Assembly (NCBI GenBank): GCA_905203305.1
Contig: CAJKVH010000008.1
Coordinates: forward strand, 1-58,987
DNA: 58,987 bases
Origin: an uncultured Eubacteriales bacterium
Lineage (GTDB): Bacteria > Bacillota > Clostridia > TANB77 > CAG-508
Direction: 5' to 3'
The notes below the pieces were generated by a model, which was given only the letters and a program-made list of their open reading frames with translations, ran no database searches and was not told where the DNA came from. A program made the position numbers and the translations under genes. Shown here piece by piece: positions 1 to 9,588 of this stretch (positions within the stretch are counted from its first letter, which is position 1; each line of letters opens with the position of its first letter).

Positions 1-83
1 GTTCTTATATTAACATCTTATTCGACTTTTGTCAACACTTTTTTTCATTTTTTTTAACTTTTTTCTTTTGTATTTTTTTAAGA

Positions 84-1280
84 TTAGTCTCTTTCCTTTT
101 GTACAGCCTTTTCTACCGTTTTTTCTTTTTTCTTTTTTAAATTTACATACCCCATATTCATTGTTATATCTGTTGTATTTTCCAAATGTTCTTTTGTAAT
201 TAACTCTTGTTTTGATAGTTTTACTGGTTCTTCTTTTTCTTCTAAATTAAATGGTATTGATATTTTTGCAAGTATTGGAATAAACAAAGGCTCTTTTTTT
301 ATCTTCTCTGATATTCTTTTGCTTTCTATATCTATTGCAATATTTGCATATTTTATAGCTAAGTCTTTTTCGCCTCTCATAAGTTTTATTTTTGCAAGTT
401 CAAAATAACTATCCGCTTCTAAATCTTCATCTTGTATTGTTTGTTCAAAATATTCTTCTGCTGCGTCTAAGTCTTTATATAACATTGCAATTTCTGCCAA
501 GCTGTATTTTGCATTATAATATAGACTATTTAATTCTGCTGCTTTTTCGTAACATTCTTTTGCACTTTGAAAATCATTTAACATTGTATATGCCATTCCA
601 AGTTCATAATTTAATTCAAAGTTTGTAGGATTATATTTCAAAGCTTCTGTTAAAATAGATACAGCCTCTTTATATTTTTCTGTTTCCATTAATAGATCTC
701 CTAATGTTACTGTAGCATTATAATAATCCGGCTTCTTGTCCAATAACTCTGTTAGCATTTGTATTGCTTCTTCTTTTTTTTCTAAATCATTTAATAATGT
801 AGCAATTTTATAATATGAATCATAATCTTGTTTATTTATTTCTATACATCTTACATATTCATCAATTGCTTTTCTTATTCCGCCTTCCTTCTCATAAATC
901 TCCGCTAAAAATTTATGTGCATTATAATTGTTTGGATTTTTTTCTATTATAGTAAGCAATATGTCTTTTGCTTTTTTTAAATCTCCTGTGGCTAAATAAA
1001 ATTTAACTTGTAAAAATTTTAACCAATTTATAATGTCTATATTTTTACTTTCTAATATAAGAATTGCTCCTGGAATTATTATTGACATTATATATGTTAT
1101 TATTTTTAAGAATATATTTGTGTTTATACTTAAAACTATTCCAATTCCATCTATTATTATTCCAAGTGCTCCCAAAACTAATAAATATATATAACCTGTT
1201 TCATTCTTTTTTATCATTTTATAAAACATTATTCCAAATATAACAACTGATGCCGTCAAGAAAAATAACTGTTCTAACAT
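84..1280 (-). CDS. Membrane-anchored TPR-repeat protein
   Basis: A 398-residue protein with about three hydrophobic segments in residues 1-75, then a chain of degenerate 34-residue tetratricopeptide units from about residue 95 to 325 (recurring Y..A...L..I...P pattern), and a Lys/Glu-rich tail. TPR arrays are protein-binding scaffolds; no catalytic domain is visible, so the partner and process are unknown. The ATG start is preceded by GAGGTGA at a good distance. It is divergent from the next gene across a 179-nt gap. The family assignment is clear, the specific role is not. Confidence 0.85.
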   Translation of the reverse strand: MLEQLFFLTASVVIFGIMFYKMIKKNETGYIYLLVLGALGIIIDGIGIVLSINTNIFLKIITYIMSIIIPGAILILESKNIDIINWLKFLQVKFYLATGDLKKAKDILLTIIEKNPNNYNAHKFLAEIYEKEGGIRKAIDEYVRCIEINKQDYDSYYKIATLLNDLEKKEEAIQMLTELLDKKPDYYNATVTLGDLLMETEKYKEAVSILTEALKYNPTNFELNYELGMAYTMLNDFQSAKECYEKAAELNSLYYNAKYSLAEIAMLYKDLDAAEEYFEQTIQDEDLEADSYFELAKIKLMRGEKDLAIKYANIAIDIESKRISEKIKKEPLFIPILAKISIPFNLEEKEEPVKLSKQELITKEHLENTTDITMNMGYVNLKKKKEKTVEKAVQKERD

Positions 1281-1390
1281 CTTCTCACCTCTATTTTATT
1301 TTTTGCATTATTATTTTACTACATATTAATTAAAATATCAACAAATTTTTATTCTAATAAAATCCTATAATTTCCCACTACATTTAGTGG

Positions 1391-1418
1391 TTGTCTTTTA
1401 CTTTATTTACTATATAAT
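1391..1418 (+). promoter_or_regulatory. Probable sigma-A promoter
   Basis: TTGTCT at 1391-1396 and TATAAT at 1413-1418 with a 16-nt spacer, upstream of the gene starting at 1460. A small inverted repeat (CCACT/AGTGG, 1374-1390) lies just upstream of the -35. Confidence 0.5.
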
Positions 1419-1459
1419 TGTACACATGTTTTTATATATAATATGAAGGGAGTAAATTT

Positions 1460-1879
1460 ATGAGTAAATTATATGATAAATTTTCAAGTTTAAAAAATAC
1501 TAATAATGAAAAATTATACCTTTTTAAAAGTGGTATTTTTTTTATTGCACTAAATGAAGATGCTAAAAAACTTTCCGATATTTTTGGTTTTAAAATAACT
1601 AATTTAAATGATACTGTTACAAAGTGTGGCTTTCCATCTAAAAGAATTGACTATTATTCTTCTTTATTAAATAAGATGGATGTTGATTTCGATATTATTG
1701 ATCTTTCTACTACATCTGCCAAAAGTACCAAAGATTATATTAATTCCTACAACTTTGATGACATTATTGATCTTCTAATAAATATAGATTTTGATAATAT
1801 TACTTTTAAAGAAGCTTTTGAAACATTGTACGATTTAAGCAATCGAACAAAAAAAATTTTAGACAATAGCGAAAAATAA
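1460..1879 (+). CDS. Stand-alone MutS domain I-like protein
   Basis: A 139-residue protein whose residues about 17-85 follow the N-terminal mismatch-recognition domain of MutS: a YLF.SG.FF.AL..DA hydrophobic core, then LS.IFGFK.T, then a CGFPS...DYY segment like the MutS CG.P....YL element. The clamp, lever and ATPase domains are absent. The remaining 50 residues are acidic and helical. It may be a DNA-binding or merely structural derivative of MutS domain I; repair function should not be assumed. The start is supported by GAAGGGAG upstream, and a promoter lies 42 nt before it. Confidence 0.6.
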   Translation: MSKLYDKFSSLKNTNNEKLYLFKSGIFFIALNEDAKKLSDIFGFKITNLNDTVTKCGFPSKRIDYYSSLLNKMDVDFDIIDLSTTSAKSTKDYINSYNFDDIIDLLINIDFDNITFKEAFETLYDLSNRTKKILDNSEK

Positions 1880-1976
1880 TTACAATTTTAACTTTTTTTC
1901 TAAAAAACATTTCTTTTTCCTCTATTTTATGATAAAATGCTTGCAAGTAAACATACTAAAAATAGGAGGAGTTATT

Positions 1977-2216
1977 ATGGAAGTAGTTAGATGTTCTCGT
2001 TGTGGAGCTTTTTATACAAACGGTGGCTATGTATGCCCAAAATGTGCTGATAAAGATAATTTAGAATTATCTACTTTTAAAAATTTTGTTGAAAACAATG
2101 GTGTTGAATTAAAATCATTAGATCAAGTTGCTCTTTCAACTGGAATTACTGAAAAAAATTTAAACCGTTTTCTAAATTATGAAGGACTTGAAGGATATAA
2201 AAAATTATTTAAATAA
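1977..2216 (+). CDS. Small zinc-ribbon protein, flagellar-operon-like (YvyF type)
   Basis: 79 residues. The first 25 contain two CxxC knuckles (CSRC and CPKC) forming a zinc ribbon, and the second half looks helical, with a Val-Ala-Leu-Ser-Thr-Gly helix-turn-helix-like stretch. The pattern resembles short zinc-ribbon proteins found in Firmicute flagellar operons, but no flagellar gene is nearby. The ATG at 1977 is chosen because AGGAGG sits 7 nt upstream; the more upstream ATG at 1929 has no such site. A strong terminator follows directly. Confidence 0.7.
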   Translation: MEVVRCSRCGAFYTNGGYVCPKCADKDNLELSTFKNFVENNGVELKSLDQVALSTGITEKNLNRFLNYEGLEGYKKLFK

Positions 2217-2221
2217 TAAAC

Positions 2222-2254
2222 AGGTATCTTTAAAGTAAGATACCTATATTTTTT
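2222..2254 (+). terminator. Rho-independent terminator directly before tyrS
   Basis: Perfect 9-bp stem AGGTATCTT/AAGATACCT with a 6-nt loop followed by a T-rich tract. It ends only about 11 nt before the tyrS start codon, overlapping the spacer that carries the tyrS Shine-Dalgarno. Confidence 0.8.
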
Positions 2255-2265
2255 AGGAGGTATTT

Positions 2266-3480
2266 ATGCAAAACGTATTTGATATTTTACAAGAAAGAAA
2301 TTACATTGAACAAATGACACACCCTGACCAAATGAGAGAAATGTTTGAAAAAAACAGTGTTCCTTTTTACATAGGTATTGATCCAACTGCAGATAGTTTA
2401 CATGTTGGACACTTTGTTTCTCTAATGGTTGCAAGCTATATGCAAAAATGTGGGCATAAACCAATACTATTAATGGGTGGAGGAACTGCAATTATAGGTG
2501 ATCCATCTGGAAAAACAGATATGAGAAAAATGCTTACAAAAGAAGATATTAATCATAATGTAGAATGTATAAAAAAACAAATTGCAAAATTTGTTAGTTT
2601 TGAAGGAGAAAATGCTGCAATAATTGTTAACAATGCTGATTGGCTATGTGATTTAAAATATATTGACTTCATGAGAGAAATTGGAAGTAAATTTACAGTA
2701 AATAAAATGCTTGCAGCAGATTGTTACAAAAATAGAATGGATACTGGTCTTACATTTTTCGAAATGGGATACATGCTTATGCAATCTTACGATTTTTTAC
2801 ATTTATATGAAACATACGGATGTAAACTTGAAATGGGCGGAAACGATCAATGGTCTAATATAATTGGTGGAGTTGAACTAATTAGAAAGATTGGTAAAGA
2901 CGATTCTTTTGGTTTAACATTTAAACTTCTTACTACAAAAGAAGGTAAAAAAATGGGTAAAACTGAAAAAGGTGCTTTATGGCTAGATCCTAAAAAAACA
3001 TCACCTTATGAATTTTATCAATACTGGAGAAATATTGATGATAGTAGTGTATATACAGTTGGTTGTATGCTTACATTCCTTCCTATGGAAGAAGTTAATC
3101 GTCTAGCTTCTTTAAAAGATGAAAATATAAATGAAGCTAAAAAAATTCTCGCTTTTGAAATAACTAAATTAGTTCATGGTGAAAATGAAGCTAAAAAAGC
3201 TGAAGAAGCATCACAAGCATTATTTGAAGGAACAGGTTCTGTTGAAAATATGCCAAGAGTACATTTAAGTAATCCAAATTGTAGTTTAACAGAGGCAATT
3301 GTTGAATGTGGTATTTGTTCTTCTAAATCTCAAGCAAAAACTTTAATATCACAAGGTGCTATTAGTTTAAATGATGAAAAAATAACAGATATATCTTATG
3401 TTTTATCTGATAAAGATTTTGAAGCCGAAAATACTATATTAAAAAAAGGTAAAAAGATTTTCTATTGTTTAGAAAAATAA
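2266..3480 (+). CDS. tyrS: Tyrosyl-tRNA synthetase
   Basis: 404 residues, normal length for bacterial TyrRS. It charges tRNA-Tyr with tyrosine in the cytosol. The class I HIGH signature appears as LHVGHF near residue 45, preceded by the GIDPTADSLH segment; the KMSKS loop is KMGKT near residue 230; the C-terminal ~65 residues form an S4 RNA-binding domain (SKSQAKTLI). The start is set by AGGAGG 6 nt upstream. No T-box leader, common for Firmicute tyrS, is visible upstream: only a terminator that belongs to the preceding gene or acts as an attenuator. Confidence 0.96.
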   Translation: MQNVFDILQERNYIEQMTHPDQMREMFEKNSVPFYIGIDPTADSLHVGHFVSLMVASYMQKCGHKPILLMGGGTAIIGDPSGKTDMRKMLTKEDINHNVECIKKQIAKFVSFEGENAAIIVNNADWLCDLKYIDFMREIGSKFTVNKMLAADCYKNRMDTGLTFFEMGYMLMQSYDFLHLYETYGCKLEMGGNDQWSNIIGGVELIRKIGKDDSFGLTFKLLTTKEGKKMGKTEKGALWLDPKKTSPYEFYQYWRNIDDSSVYTVGCMLTFLPMEEVNRLASLKDENINEAKKILAFEITKLVHGENEAKKAEEASQALFEGTGSVENMPRVHLSNPNCSLTEAIVECGICSSKSQAKTLISQGAISLNDEKITDISYVLSDKDFEAENTILKKGKKIFYCLEK

Positions 3481-3484
3481 TTAA

Positions 3485-3526
3485 AAAGCTTAAAAGTAAT
3501 TTTTGTTACTTTTAAGCTTTATTTTT
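3485..3526. terminator. Bidirectional terminator between convergent genes
   Basis: About 15-bp inverted repeat (AAGCTTAAAAGTAA and its complement) flanked by A and T runs, ending tyrS on the plus strand and the UPF0182 gene on the minus strand. Confidence 0.85.
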
Positions 3527-6327
3527 TATTCCTCTTTTGCTGTATTTTTTTCTACTTCGTTTTCTGTTTCATTTGAAACTATATTTTCTGTTACTTGATT
3601 GTTATTACTACCTTCATTTTTCTTTGTTTCGTTTGTTCTCTTCTTTAGAGTTGTAATTAATTCCTGTAATTTCTGAATATCAGTTCCCATTAATTCCCAG
3701 TTGTTTCCTTCTAATGATTCTGTTAAATTATCATTTGCTTTTATAATAGAATCAATTAATCCATCTATATCATCTGTACTATTTAATTCTATTTTTGTAG
3801 CTGATTTAGAAATTAAACTTTCAACTGCTTCTTGTAAATTATCCCCTATTGCCACTTTGTTTCCTGATGCAACAATAACTTTTTTAAGTGTTGGTATTTC
3901 ACTTTCATTTACAAGTGTTTGATATATAGGTTCTATATAAAGTAAAGTGTTGTCAACTGGAACTATAATCATATTTCTTGTAACTTTTGCTCCTGTAACA
4001 GATAAGCTATCTATTTGGCTTTGTATTGTTTCGTCTTGAGATATTTGAGTATCAAGTTGAGTTGGTCCAAGTATACTTGTATCTGAATGGAGTGTTTTTA
4101 ATGTTAATTTATTTTGTCCATTTTCTACTGTTCCAATTAAATATGAAGATATATTTTGTTTATTTTTTGGTGTATACATTTGTATTAATCCAATTGTTTC
4201 TTTTCCATTTTGATCTGAAACCATTGTATAATATGGTTTTAATATATTTTTGTTTTTGCTACTACTGTTTTGACTATTTTTATATGTTGCTTTTTCCCAA
4301 GTATTATCACTTCTATATAATACATCTGCTTTTGTATTATGATATTCTTCAAGCATTGTTGATTGTACATTATATAAAAATTCTGGGTAAATAAATTGTT
4401 CTTGTATTTTTGTTGAAATTTCACTGTCTAAATCTTGGAATAGCTCTGGATAAACTTTTCTATATGCCATTGCTATTGGATCTGTTCTATCTGTTATATA
4501 ATATTTCATCTCTCCTGTATAACTATTTACTAGTACTTTTATTGAATTTCTTATATAATTTATATCTCTTTTTTGTCCATTATATTCTATTTCTGTGTAT
4601 GTTGAATATGGATAACTACTTGATATTGTATAAGCATCTATTACCCAGTAGATTTCACCATTTTCATCTACTACTGTGTATGGATCACTATCATAAACTA
4701 CATCTGGTAATGCAAGTTTTGCTCTTTTTATTATATTTCTATTTATTAAAACTTTACTATCTGATGTGACTGAACTTGAAAATGCTAGGTTTATATTTTT
4801 TTCTTTTATTCCTAAAATTAATCTATCTAAAAAGCTTAATTTTAAACCAGCATCTCCTTCATAATTTGTTTCATAATCTTTTTGTTCATCTGAGTAATCA
4901 AATTCTTTTTTGTCTTTTGCATTTGTTACTACTGTTGTATTTGTTTCTAATCCATAATATATTCTTGGCTCTGAAATTTTTAATACACTATTTGCATTTT
5001 CTGTTATATCATTTTGAATATATTTTAATGTTCCATCATTTGCACTTTCTGTTGCTGATGTTAAAATTAATCCGTATCCATGTGTGTATTCATATGTTTT
5101 ACTATTATATGTTCTTCTATTATTTACAATTTCTCTTGGTGATATATACATTAATTTTTTGCTTCCATTTAATTCGCAGCTTGCAATTTTTGCTGTTTTA
5201 TATGTATAGTAACCTGAACTTGCTTGTTTTTCATTTAGAGTATCTAATACTGTTTGTTTGTCTATTATTGCAGCATTATCTATAACATTTTGATTTGAAT
5301 TTACTTCGTCATCTGTTATTGTTCCTGTATAATCTAGACTTTCTGATTCACAATCTATTCCATATGCTTTTTTTGTTGTTGAAATATTGCTTTCTATAAA
5401 TTTTCTTTCTTTATCAAATTGGTTTGAACGTACAAATATTAAGTCAAACCCTAGCATAACAACAAATAATATTACCAAATATATTGGTACAATAATTAAA
5501 TCTTTAATTACTTTTGATTGTTTTCCATTTTTAAAACTGTTTATTGCTCTAAATACGGATACAAGTAATACAATCGCTAAAATATCATATCCCCAATATT
5601 TTATTGTGCTATCTACAATTCCTGCTCCTGCAAGTTTTATGTTATTATCTGTTGTTAAAAAGTTATCAAAAACTATATCCATTGAGCAAATTACTATGTA
5701 TGCACAAAGTCCAACTGCAATCATCCTTATATTTCTATATAATGTTTTCATTGCTGGATTTTGTTTTAATGTTTCTTTATCTATTCCGTCAAAATATTTG
5801 TTAAATACAATTACGTAATATGCAAATGTGTATACTATTATTCCTAAACATATTGCTATGAAATATAATGTTGCCATTTTTAGCAATGGTTCTATAAACA
5901 TGAAAAATGATACATCTAAATTAAATATTGGATCTATTTCTCTAAAACTTGTGTTACTTATACACAAAATTATATTTGGTGTAAATTTTTGTCCAACTAT
6001 TAAACTTTCTATGATTGATACAACTATTGCAATTGATTTATTTGGTAGTTTTGGGATAGTTTTATTTTCTTGTTCAAAAAATACTTTTAATCCTTTTTTT
6101 ATTTTTCTTCCTGTAAAGTACATTATAATATATACTAATACAAAATTTATTAGTATTACACAACAATGATATTTTTCTTTAGTTAAAAATATTTGTAAAT
6201 AGTTTTCTCCTAATTCCCTATATTCTAAAAAACTTCCTCTGAAATTTATATATGCAATTACAGCACATACAATTAGAAATATTGTTACTGCTATTCTACG
6301 AAGAGTTAATATCTTTCTTTTTTCCAC
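3526..6327 (-). CDS. UPF0182 family large membrane protein
   Basis: 933 residues. The N-terminal ~310 residues carry about seven hydrophobic segments, followed by a large, mostly soluble, probably extracytoplasmic region and an acidic Asn/Glu-rich tail. The motif DPIFNLDVSFFMF near residue 130 is diagnostic of the UPF0182 (COG1615) family. Biochemical function is not established for the family. The gene sits alone between a bidirectional terminator and the ftsY terminator, so it is probably monocistronic. Confidence 0.9.
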   Translation of the reverse strand: MEKRKILTLRRIAVTIFLIVCAVIAYINFRGSFLEYRELGENYLQIFLTKEKYHCCVILINFVLVYIIMYFTGRKIKKGLKVFFEQENKTIPKLPNKSIAIVVSIIESLIVGQKFTPNIILCISNTSFREIDPIFNLDVSFFMFIEPLLKMATLYFIAICLGIIVYTFAYYVIVFNKYFDGIDKETLKQNPAMKTLYRNIRMIAVGLCAYIVICSMDIVFDNFLTTDNNIKLAGAGIVDSTIKYWGYDILAIVLLVSVFRAINSFKNGKQSKVIKDLIIVPIYLVILFVVMLGFDLIFVRSNQFDKERKFIESNISTTKKAYGIDCESESLDYTGTITDDEVNSNQNVIDNAAIIDKQTVLDTLNEKQASSGYYTYKTAKIASCELNGSKKLMYISPREIVNNRRTYNSKTYEYTHGYGLILTSATESANDGTLKYIQNDITENANSVLKISEPRIYYGLETNTTVVTNAKDKKEFDYSDEQKDYETNYEGDAGLKLSFLDRLILGIKEKNINLAFSSSVTSDSKVLINRNIIKRAKLALPDVVYDSDPYTVVDENGEIYWVIDAYTISSSYPYSTYTEIEYNGQKRDINYIRNSIKVLVNSYTGEMKYYITDRTDPIAMAYRKVYPELFQDLDSEISTKIQEQFIYPEFLYNVQSTMLEEYHNTKADVLYRSDNTWEKATYKNSQNSSSKNKNILKPYYTMVSDQNGKETIGLIQMYTPKNKQNISSYLIGTVENGQNKLTLKTLHSDTSILGPTQLDTQISQDETIQSQIDSLSVTGAKVTRNMIIVPVDNTLLYIEPIYQTLVNESEIPTLKKVIVASGNKVAIGDNLQEAVESLISKSATKIELNSTDDIDGLIDSIIKANDNLTESLEGNNWELMGTDIQKLQELITTLKKRTNETKKNEGSNNNQVTENIVSNETENEVEKNTAKEE

Positions 6328-6384
6328 ATTTTTTCCTCTTTTCCTTTAATTTCTTGTATATTATAACATAGATCTAAATAAATT

Positions 6385-6427
6385 GCAAAAAACTCATTAT
6401 GTAATCTTAGTTTCATACATAATGAGC
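6385..6427 (-). terminator. Terminator downstream of ftsY
   Basis: On the minus strand an 11-bp stem (CTCATTATGTA/TACATAATGAG) is followed by a run of T, just past the ftsY stop codon. Confidence 0.8.
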
Positions 6428-6433
6428 TCATTT

Positions 6434-7339
6434 TTAGATTATTGCTTTTGCAAAATCTTCACTATTAAATATTTCCATATCATCTATTTGTTCACCTACA
6501 CCTATAAATTTTACAGGTATTTTGTTTTCTTCTACTATTCCTACTACAACTCCACCTTTGCTTGAACCATCTAGTTTTGTAAGTACTAGTCCTGTTACAT
6601 CTGTTTCTTGTTTAAATGCTTTTACCTGGTTTATTGCATTTTGGCCTGTTGTTGCATCAAGTACTAACAGTACTTCTTGGCTTAGATTTTCCATTTCTTT
6701 ATTTATTACTTTTTTTATTTTGTGTAACTCGTCCATTAGGTATTTTTTATTGTGTAGACGACCTGCTGTATCTACTATCAATACATCTGCATCCATTTCT
6801 TTTGTTCTTTTTATTGCTTCATATACGACAGATGCTGGATCATGTCCTTCTTCTTTTTTTACAAGTTCTGAACCCGACCTTTTTGCCCATACTTCTAATT
6901 GCTCTACAGCTGCTGCTCTAAATGTATCTGCTGCTGCAATAACTACTTTTTTTCCATCATTTTTTAGTTTATTTGCAATTTTTCCAATTGACGTTGTTTT
7001 TCCAACACCATTTACTCCTACTACTAAAATTACTGATGGTTTTGTTTTTAAATTTAAAGAATTATCTACTTCATCAAATATTTTCTTTATTTCGTCTCTT
7101 AAAGCTTCTTTTACTTCTTCTTCCTCTTTTATGTTGTCTTTTTTTATTCTTTTTCTTAAATTATCTACTATTTTTACTGATGTATCTACTCCCATATCGG
7201 ACATTATTAGTACTTCTTCTAATTCTTCTAGAAATTCTTCATCTACTTTTCTAAAGTTACTAAATACATCATTTATTTTTGTATTAAATGATTCTTTTGT
7301 TTTGCTTAATCCTGTTTTTAGTTTTTCAAAAAATCCCAT
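6434..7339 (-). CDS. ftsY: Signal recognition particle receptor FtsY
   Basis: 301 residues, the NG domain of FtsY with only a short charged N-terminus. It docks the SRP-ribosome complex at the membrane in a GTP-dependent step. The G1 P-loop is GVNGVGKTT near residue 110, followed by ADTFRAAAVEQL, the DTAGR G3 motif and TKLDG G4 motif, and a C-terminal GVGEQ.DD segment. The gene lies 73 nt downstream of the amidoligase gene, with its own Shine-Dalgarno (GAGGAAATAG). Confidence 0.95.
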   Translation of the reverse strand: MGFFEKLKTGLSKTKESFNTKINDVFSNFRKVDEEFLEELEEVLIMSDMGVDTSVKIVDNLRKRIKKDNIKEEEEVKEALRDEIKKIFDEVDNSLNLKTKPSVILVVGVNGVGKTTSIGKIANKLKNDGKKVVIAAADTFRAAAVEQLEVWAKRSGSELVKKEEGHDPASVVYEAIKRTKEMDADVLIVDTAGRLHNKKYLMDELHKIKKVINKEMENLSQEVLLVLDATTGQNAINQVKAFKQETDVTGLVLTKLDGSSKGGVVVGIVEENKIPVKFIGVGEQIDDMEIFNSEDFAKAII

Positions 7340-7412
7340 TTGTCTATTTCCTCTTTTCTTTTTATTTGCACATAAAGTATATCATATAGTTTTGATTTTG
7401 TGAATATTTTTA

Positions 7413-8514
7413 TCATCTTTCACTTTCATCTTTTTCTTTATGCTTTACTAATTGTTTTAATTTTTCATATACTTTTTTCATTTCGGTTACCGATGTTTTT
7501 TCCTCAACTTCTTTATAATCTTCTTTTGTAAATCTATTTTTAGCAAATCCTTTTTTGTCATTTTTTTCAAATACTTTTGCATTCTTTACCGATTGCCATC
7601 TTTCAAAATATATTTTTCTGTCTCCTTCACTTTCCATTATTAAATTTAAGAAATTATTTGCCTTTTCTTCTTCTGTTACATCTGTTCTATAAAATTCTTT
7701 TAATTTTTCTTCATATTTTTCTCTATTTTCTGTAACTTCTATTGCCGTATTTATTATAGATGCATATAAGTATACATTTTGTTTTATTATTTCTGGGTCT
7801 AAAGTTCCGTTTGCCATTCTAAACTCTATTGTATTCTTTTTTTCATTTCCTATATTGGTTAAATTTAAACCATGATATCTTCTTTCGTCTAATTTTAATT
7901 TGCTTATCATAAGCCTTAATTTTCCAAATTTTTTATATGATACTTTTAATGTTCCATCATTTATCTTTTTTAGAATTTTTTCTCCAGATGGTGCTGCCAT
8001 TCCATTTCTCCAAATAGATGAAATTATTTGTATTCCTTTTAAATTTTTGTTTATTGCATTTTTTCTAATTGGGCTGCCTTTTTCATTACACATTTTGTAA
8101 ATAAGTTCTTCCGCTTCTCCATATATTCTAAAAAAATCTAGCATTCTTTTTGGATCTTTTGCTAAACAATTGGCATCAAAGTGCACATGTAATCCACATT
8201 TTTCATCTGCAACTACCTTATCCATTTCTTTTCCGAGGATATTTTTTTATGTGCTCACAAATTTCTTCAATGTCTTCCCAACATCTTTCCTCATCTTTTA
8301 ATATTGGAGAAACAAGTTCAGCTCCTCCATGAGAAACTAATGATTCTTCCATTTTTCCCGCCGTATGCCAATTTTTTTCTTTTATGTATTTTAAACTTTC
8401 TCCTTTATACAGACCATCTTTTCCATACGTATTTACATTAAATGCTTCTATTTCTATTCCAAATTTAAAATCTTCTGGTAAACCTAGTTTTTCTTTTCCG
8501 TTTTTATATTTCAT
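7413..8514 (-). CDS. Putative amidoligase, read through a +1 shift at CGG
   Basis: Two overlapping reading frames make one amidoligase_2-like protein (about 366 aa). The first frame supplies FGIEIE, a HGGAELVSP element and ends shortly after IKKYP; the second supplies CGLHVHFDA and the rest. The family resembles ATP-grasp/glutamine-synthetase-like enzymes that form amide bonds on peptides or cell-wall material; substrate unknown. In the first frame the codon after CCT is CGG (8235-8233); skipping the C gives GGA AAA GAA and enters the second frame exactly. An A7 run lies 7 nt earlier and is an alternative slip site. The ATG at 8514 is preferred over the one at 8541 because AAAGGAA precedes it. 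Confidence 0.7.
8232..8235 (-). other. CGGA recoding site in amidoligase gene
   Basis: In-frame CGG after codon CCT. Reading GGA instead restores the downstream amidoligase frame; otherwise the frame stops five codons after the CGG start. Confidence 0.65.
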
Positions 8515-8589
8515 TTTTATTCCTTTATATTCTTTTTTCATACTGTAACATATCTTTTATTTTTTATCAATAGATTTTTTTATAATAGC

Positions 8590-8613
8590 AAAAAAGATCG
8601 GTATTACCAATCT
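8590..8613 (-). terminator. Probable terminator downstream of tRNA-Thr
   Basis: Minus-strand stem AGATtGGTA/TACCgATCT followed by six T residues, between the tRNA and the amidoligase gene. Confidence 0.6.
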
Positions 8614-8656
8614 TCTATCTTTAAAACGTCTTAAACCTTAATTTAATTGTTGATAT

Positions 8657-8732
8657 TGGAGCCACTAAGCAGAATCGAACTGCTGGCCTATGGGTTACGA
8701 ATCCATCGCTCTACCAACTGAGCTATAGTGGC
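8657..8732 (-). tRNA. tRNA-Thr(CGT)
   Basis: Cloverleaf with acceptor GCCACTA/TAGTGGC, D-stem GCTC/GAGC, anticodon loop TTCGTAA (anticodon CGT), T-arm AGCAG-TTCGATT-CTGCT, and an encoded CCA. There is an A-C mismatch at the base of the anticodon loop (31-39). It reads ACG codons. It is 17 nt downstream of the HlyD-like gene. Confidence 0.92.
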
Positions 8733-8749
8733 ATAAAAGTTAGTGAAAA

Positions 8750-9511
8750 TTATTTTTCACTAACTGTATTTTTATTATTATCTTTATTTACAACTGTTGT
8801 AGTAGATTTTACAATTTGAACACTATCTCCTACATTTAATCCATATGTAATTTCTACATAGTAATCATCTGATATTCCTGTTTTTATATAGACTTTATCA
8901 GCTGATCCGTCATCTTTTACAACATCTACATATTCTTTTCCTTCTTCATCTTTTTGAATAGCTTCAACTGGAAGTCCTACAACGTTTTCTGCTTTTTCTA
9001 TAATTACTGTACAGTTTGCTTGCATACCTTCTTCTAGTCTTTCATCTGGATTTGTTATTTCAATATTTAATGTAGATTTATTGTTACTGTCTTTATTTAT
9101 TTTTGTTACTGTTCCTAAATAATTTAGTGTTTCTTCATCTTTTTTTATTGAGATTTCCACATTTTGTCCAATTTTTGCTTTTTCTAAATTTTTGTCTTCT
9201 ATTGATAATACTATTTTATACACTTTTTCTACATTTTCAGTATTTGAATTATTTACTTCTTCAGTATTTTCTTGTTCTTGTGCATTATTTTCTATATTTT
9301 CATCTTTTTCCTTATATTCTACATTTCCTGTTCCTGTTAATGTATTTTTTATTGTTACTGTTGATGCTTTCATTTCTATTATACTAGTTGTTGTTACTGT
9401 GCTTTCGCCGGCATTTTTTGTCTTTTGACTTACAACTATACTATATCCTAAAGATATTGCAAGCGCAATTCCCATTATTAAAATTATTATCCATGATTTA
9501 TTATTTTTCAT
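8750..9511 (-). CDS. HlyD/MFP-like membrane fusion protein, orphan
   Basis: 253 residues: a single N-terminal membrane anchor (residues about 5-25), an acidic Asn/Glu-rich stretch (70-95), then a beta-barrel typical of efflux adaptor proteins (IGQNVEISI..., GMQANCTVIIEKAENVVGLPVEAI near 170-190) and a C-terminal domain with KTGISDDYYVEIT..L..GD. Such adaptors usually work with an ABC transporter of the MacB type, but no transporter gene is adjacent here. The lipoyl/coiled-coil part is very short, so it may be a reduced member. Transport substrate unknown. Confidence 0.7.
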   Translation of the reverse strand: MKNNKSWIIILIMGIALAISLGYSIVVSQKTKNAGESTVTTTSIIEMKASTVTIKNTLTGTGNVEYKEKDENIENNAQEQENTEEVNNSNTENVEKVYKIVLSIEDKNLEKAKIGQNVEISIKKDEETLNYLGTVTKINKDSNNKSTLNIEITNPDERLEEGMQANCTVIIEKAENVVGLPVEAIQKDEEGKEYVDVVKDDGSADKVYIKTGISDDYYVEITYGLNVGDSVQIVKSTTTVVNKDNNKNTVSEK

Positions 9512-9588
9512 TTTTTTCGCCTCTTTATCTAAAACTTTTATTATTATAAATTAAAATCGCTAAAAATACAACCTTTTTTGAATTTTTG

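Noticed and set aside
2217..2265. T-box or riboswitch before tyrS
   Set aside because: Too short and lacking T-box elements; only a simple terminator is present.
4026..5285. Plus-strand Leu/Tyr-rich open frames inside the UPF0182 gene
   Set aside because: They are antisense shadows with no homology or ribosome sites; the same applies to many similar frames across the window.
8242..8248. A7 run as the cause of the amidoligase frame break
   Set aside because: Possible, but the CGG a few bases on explains it by the same rule as eight other sites that have no such run; kept only as an alternative.
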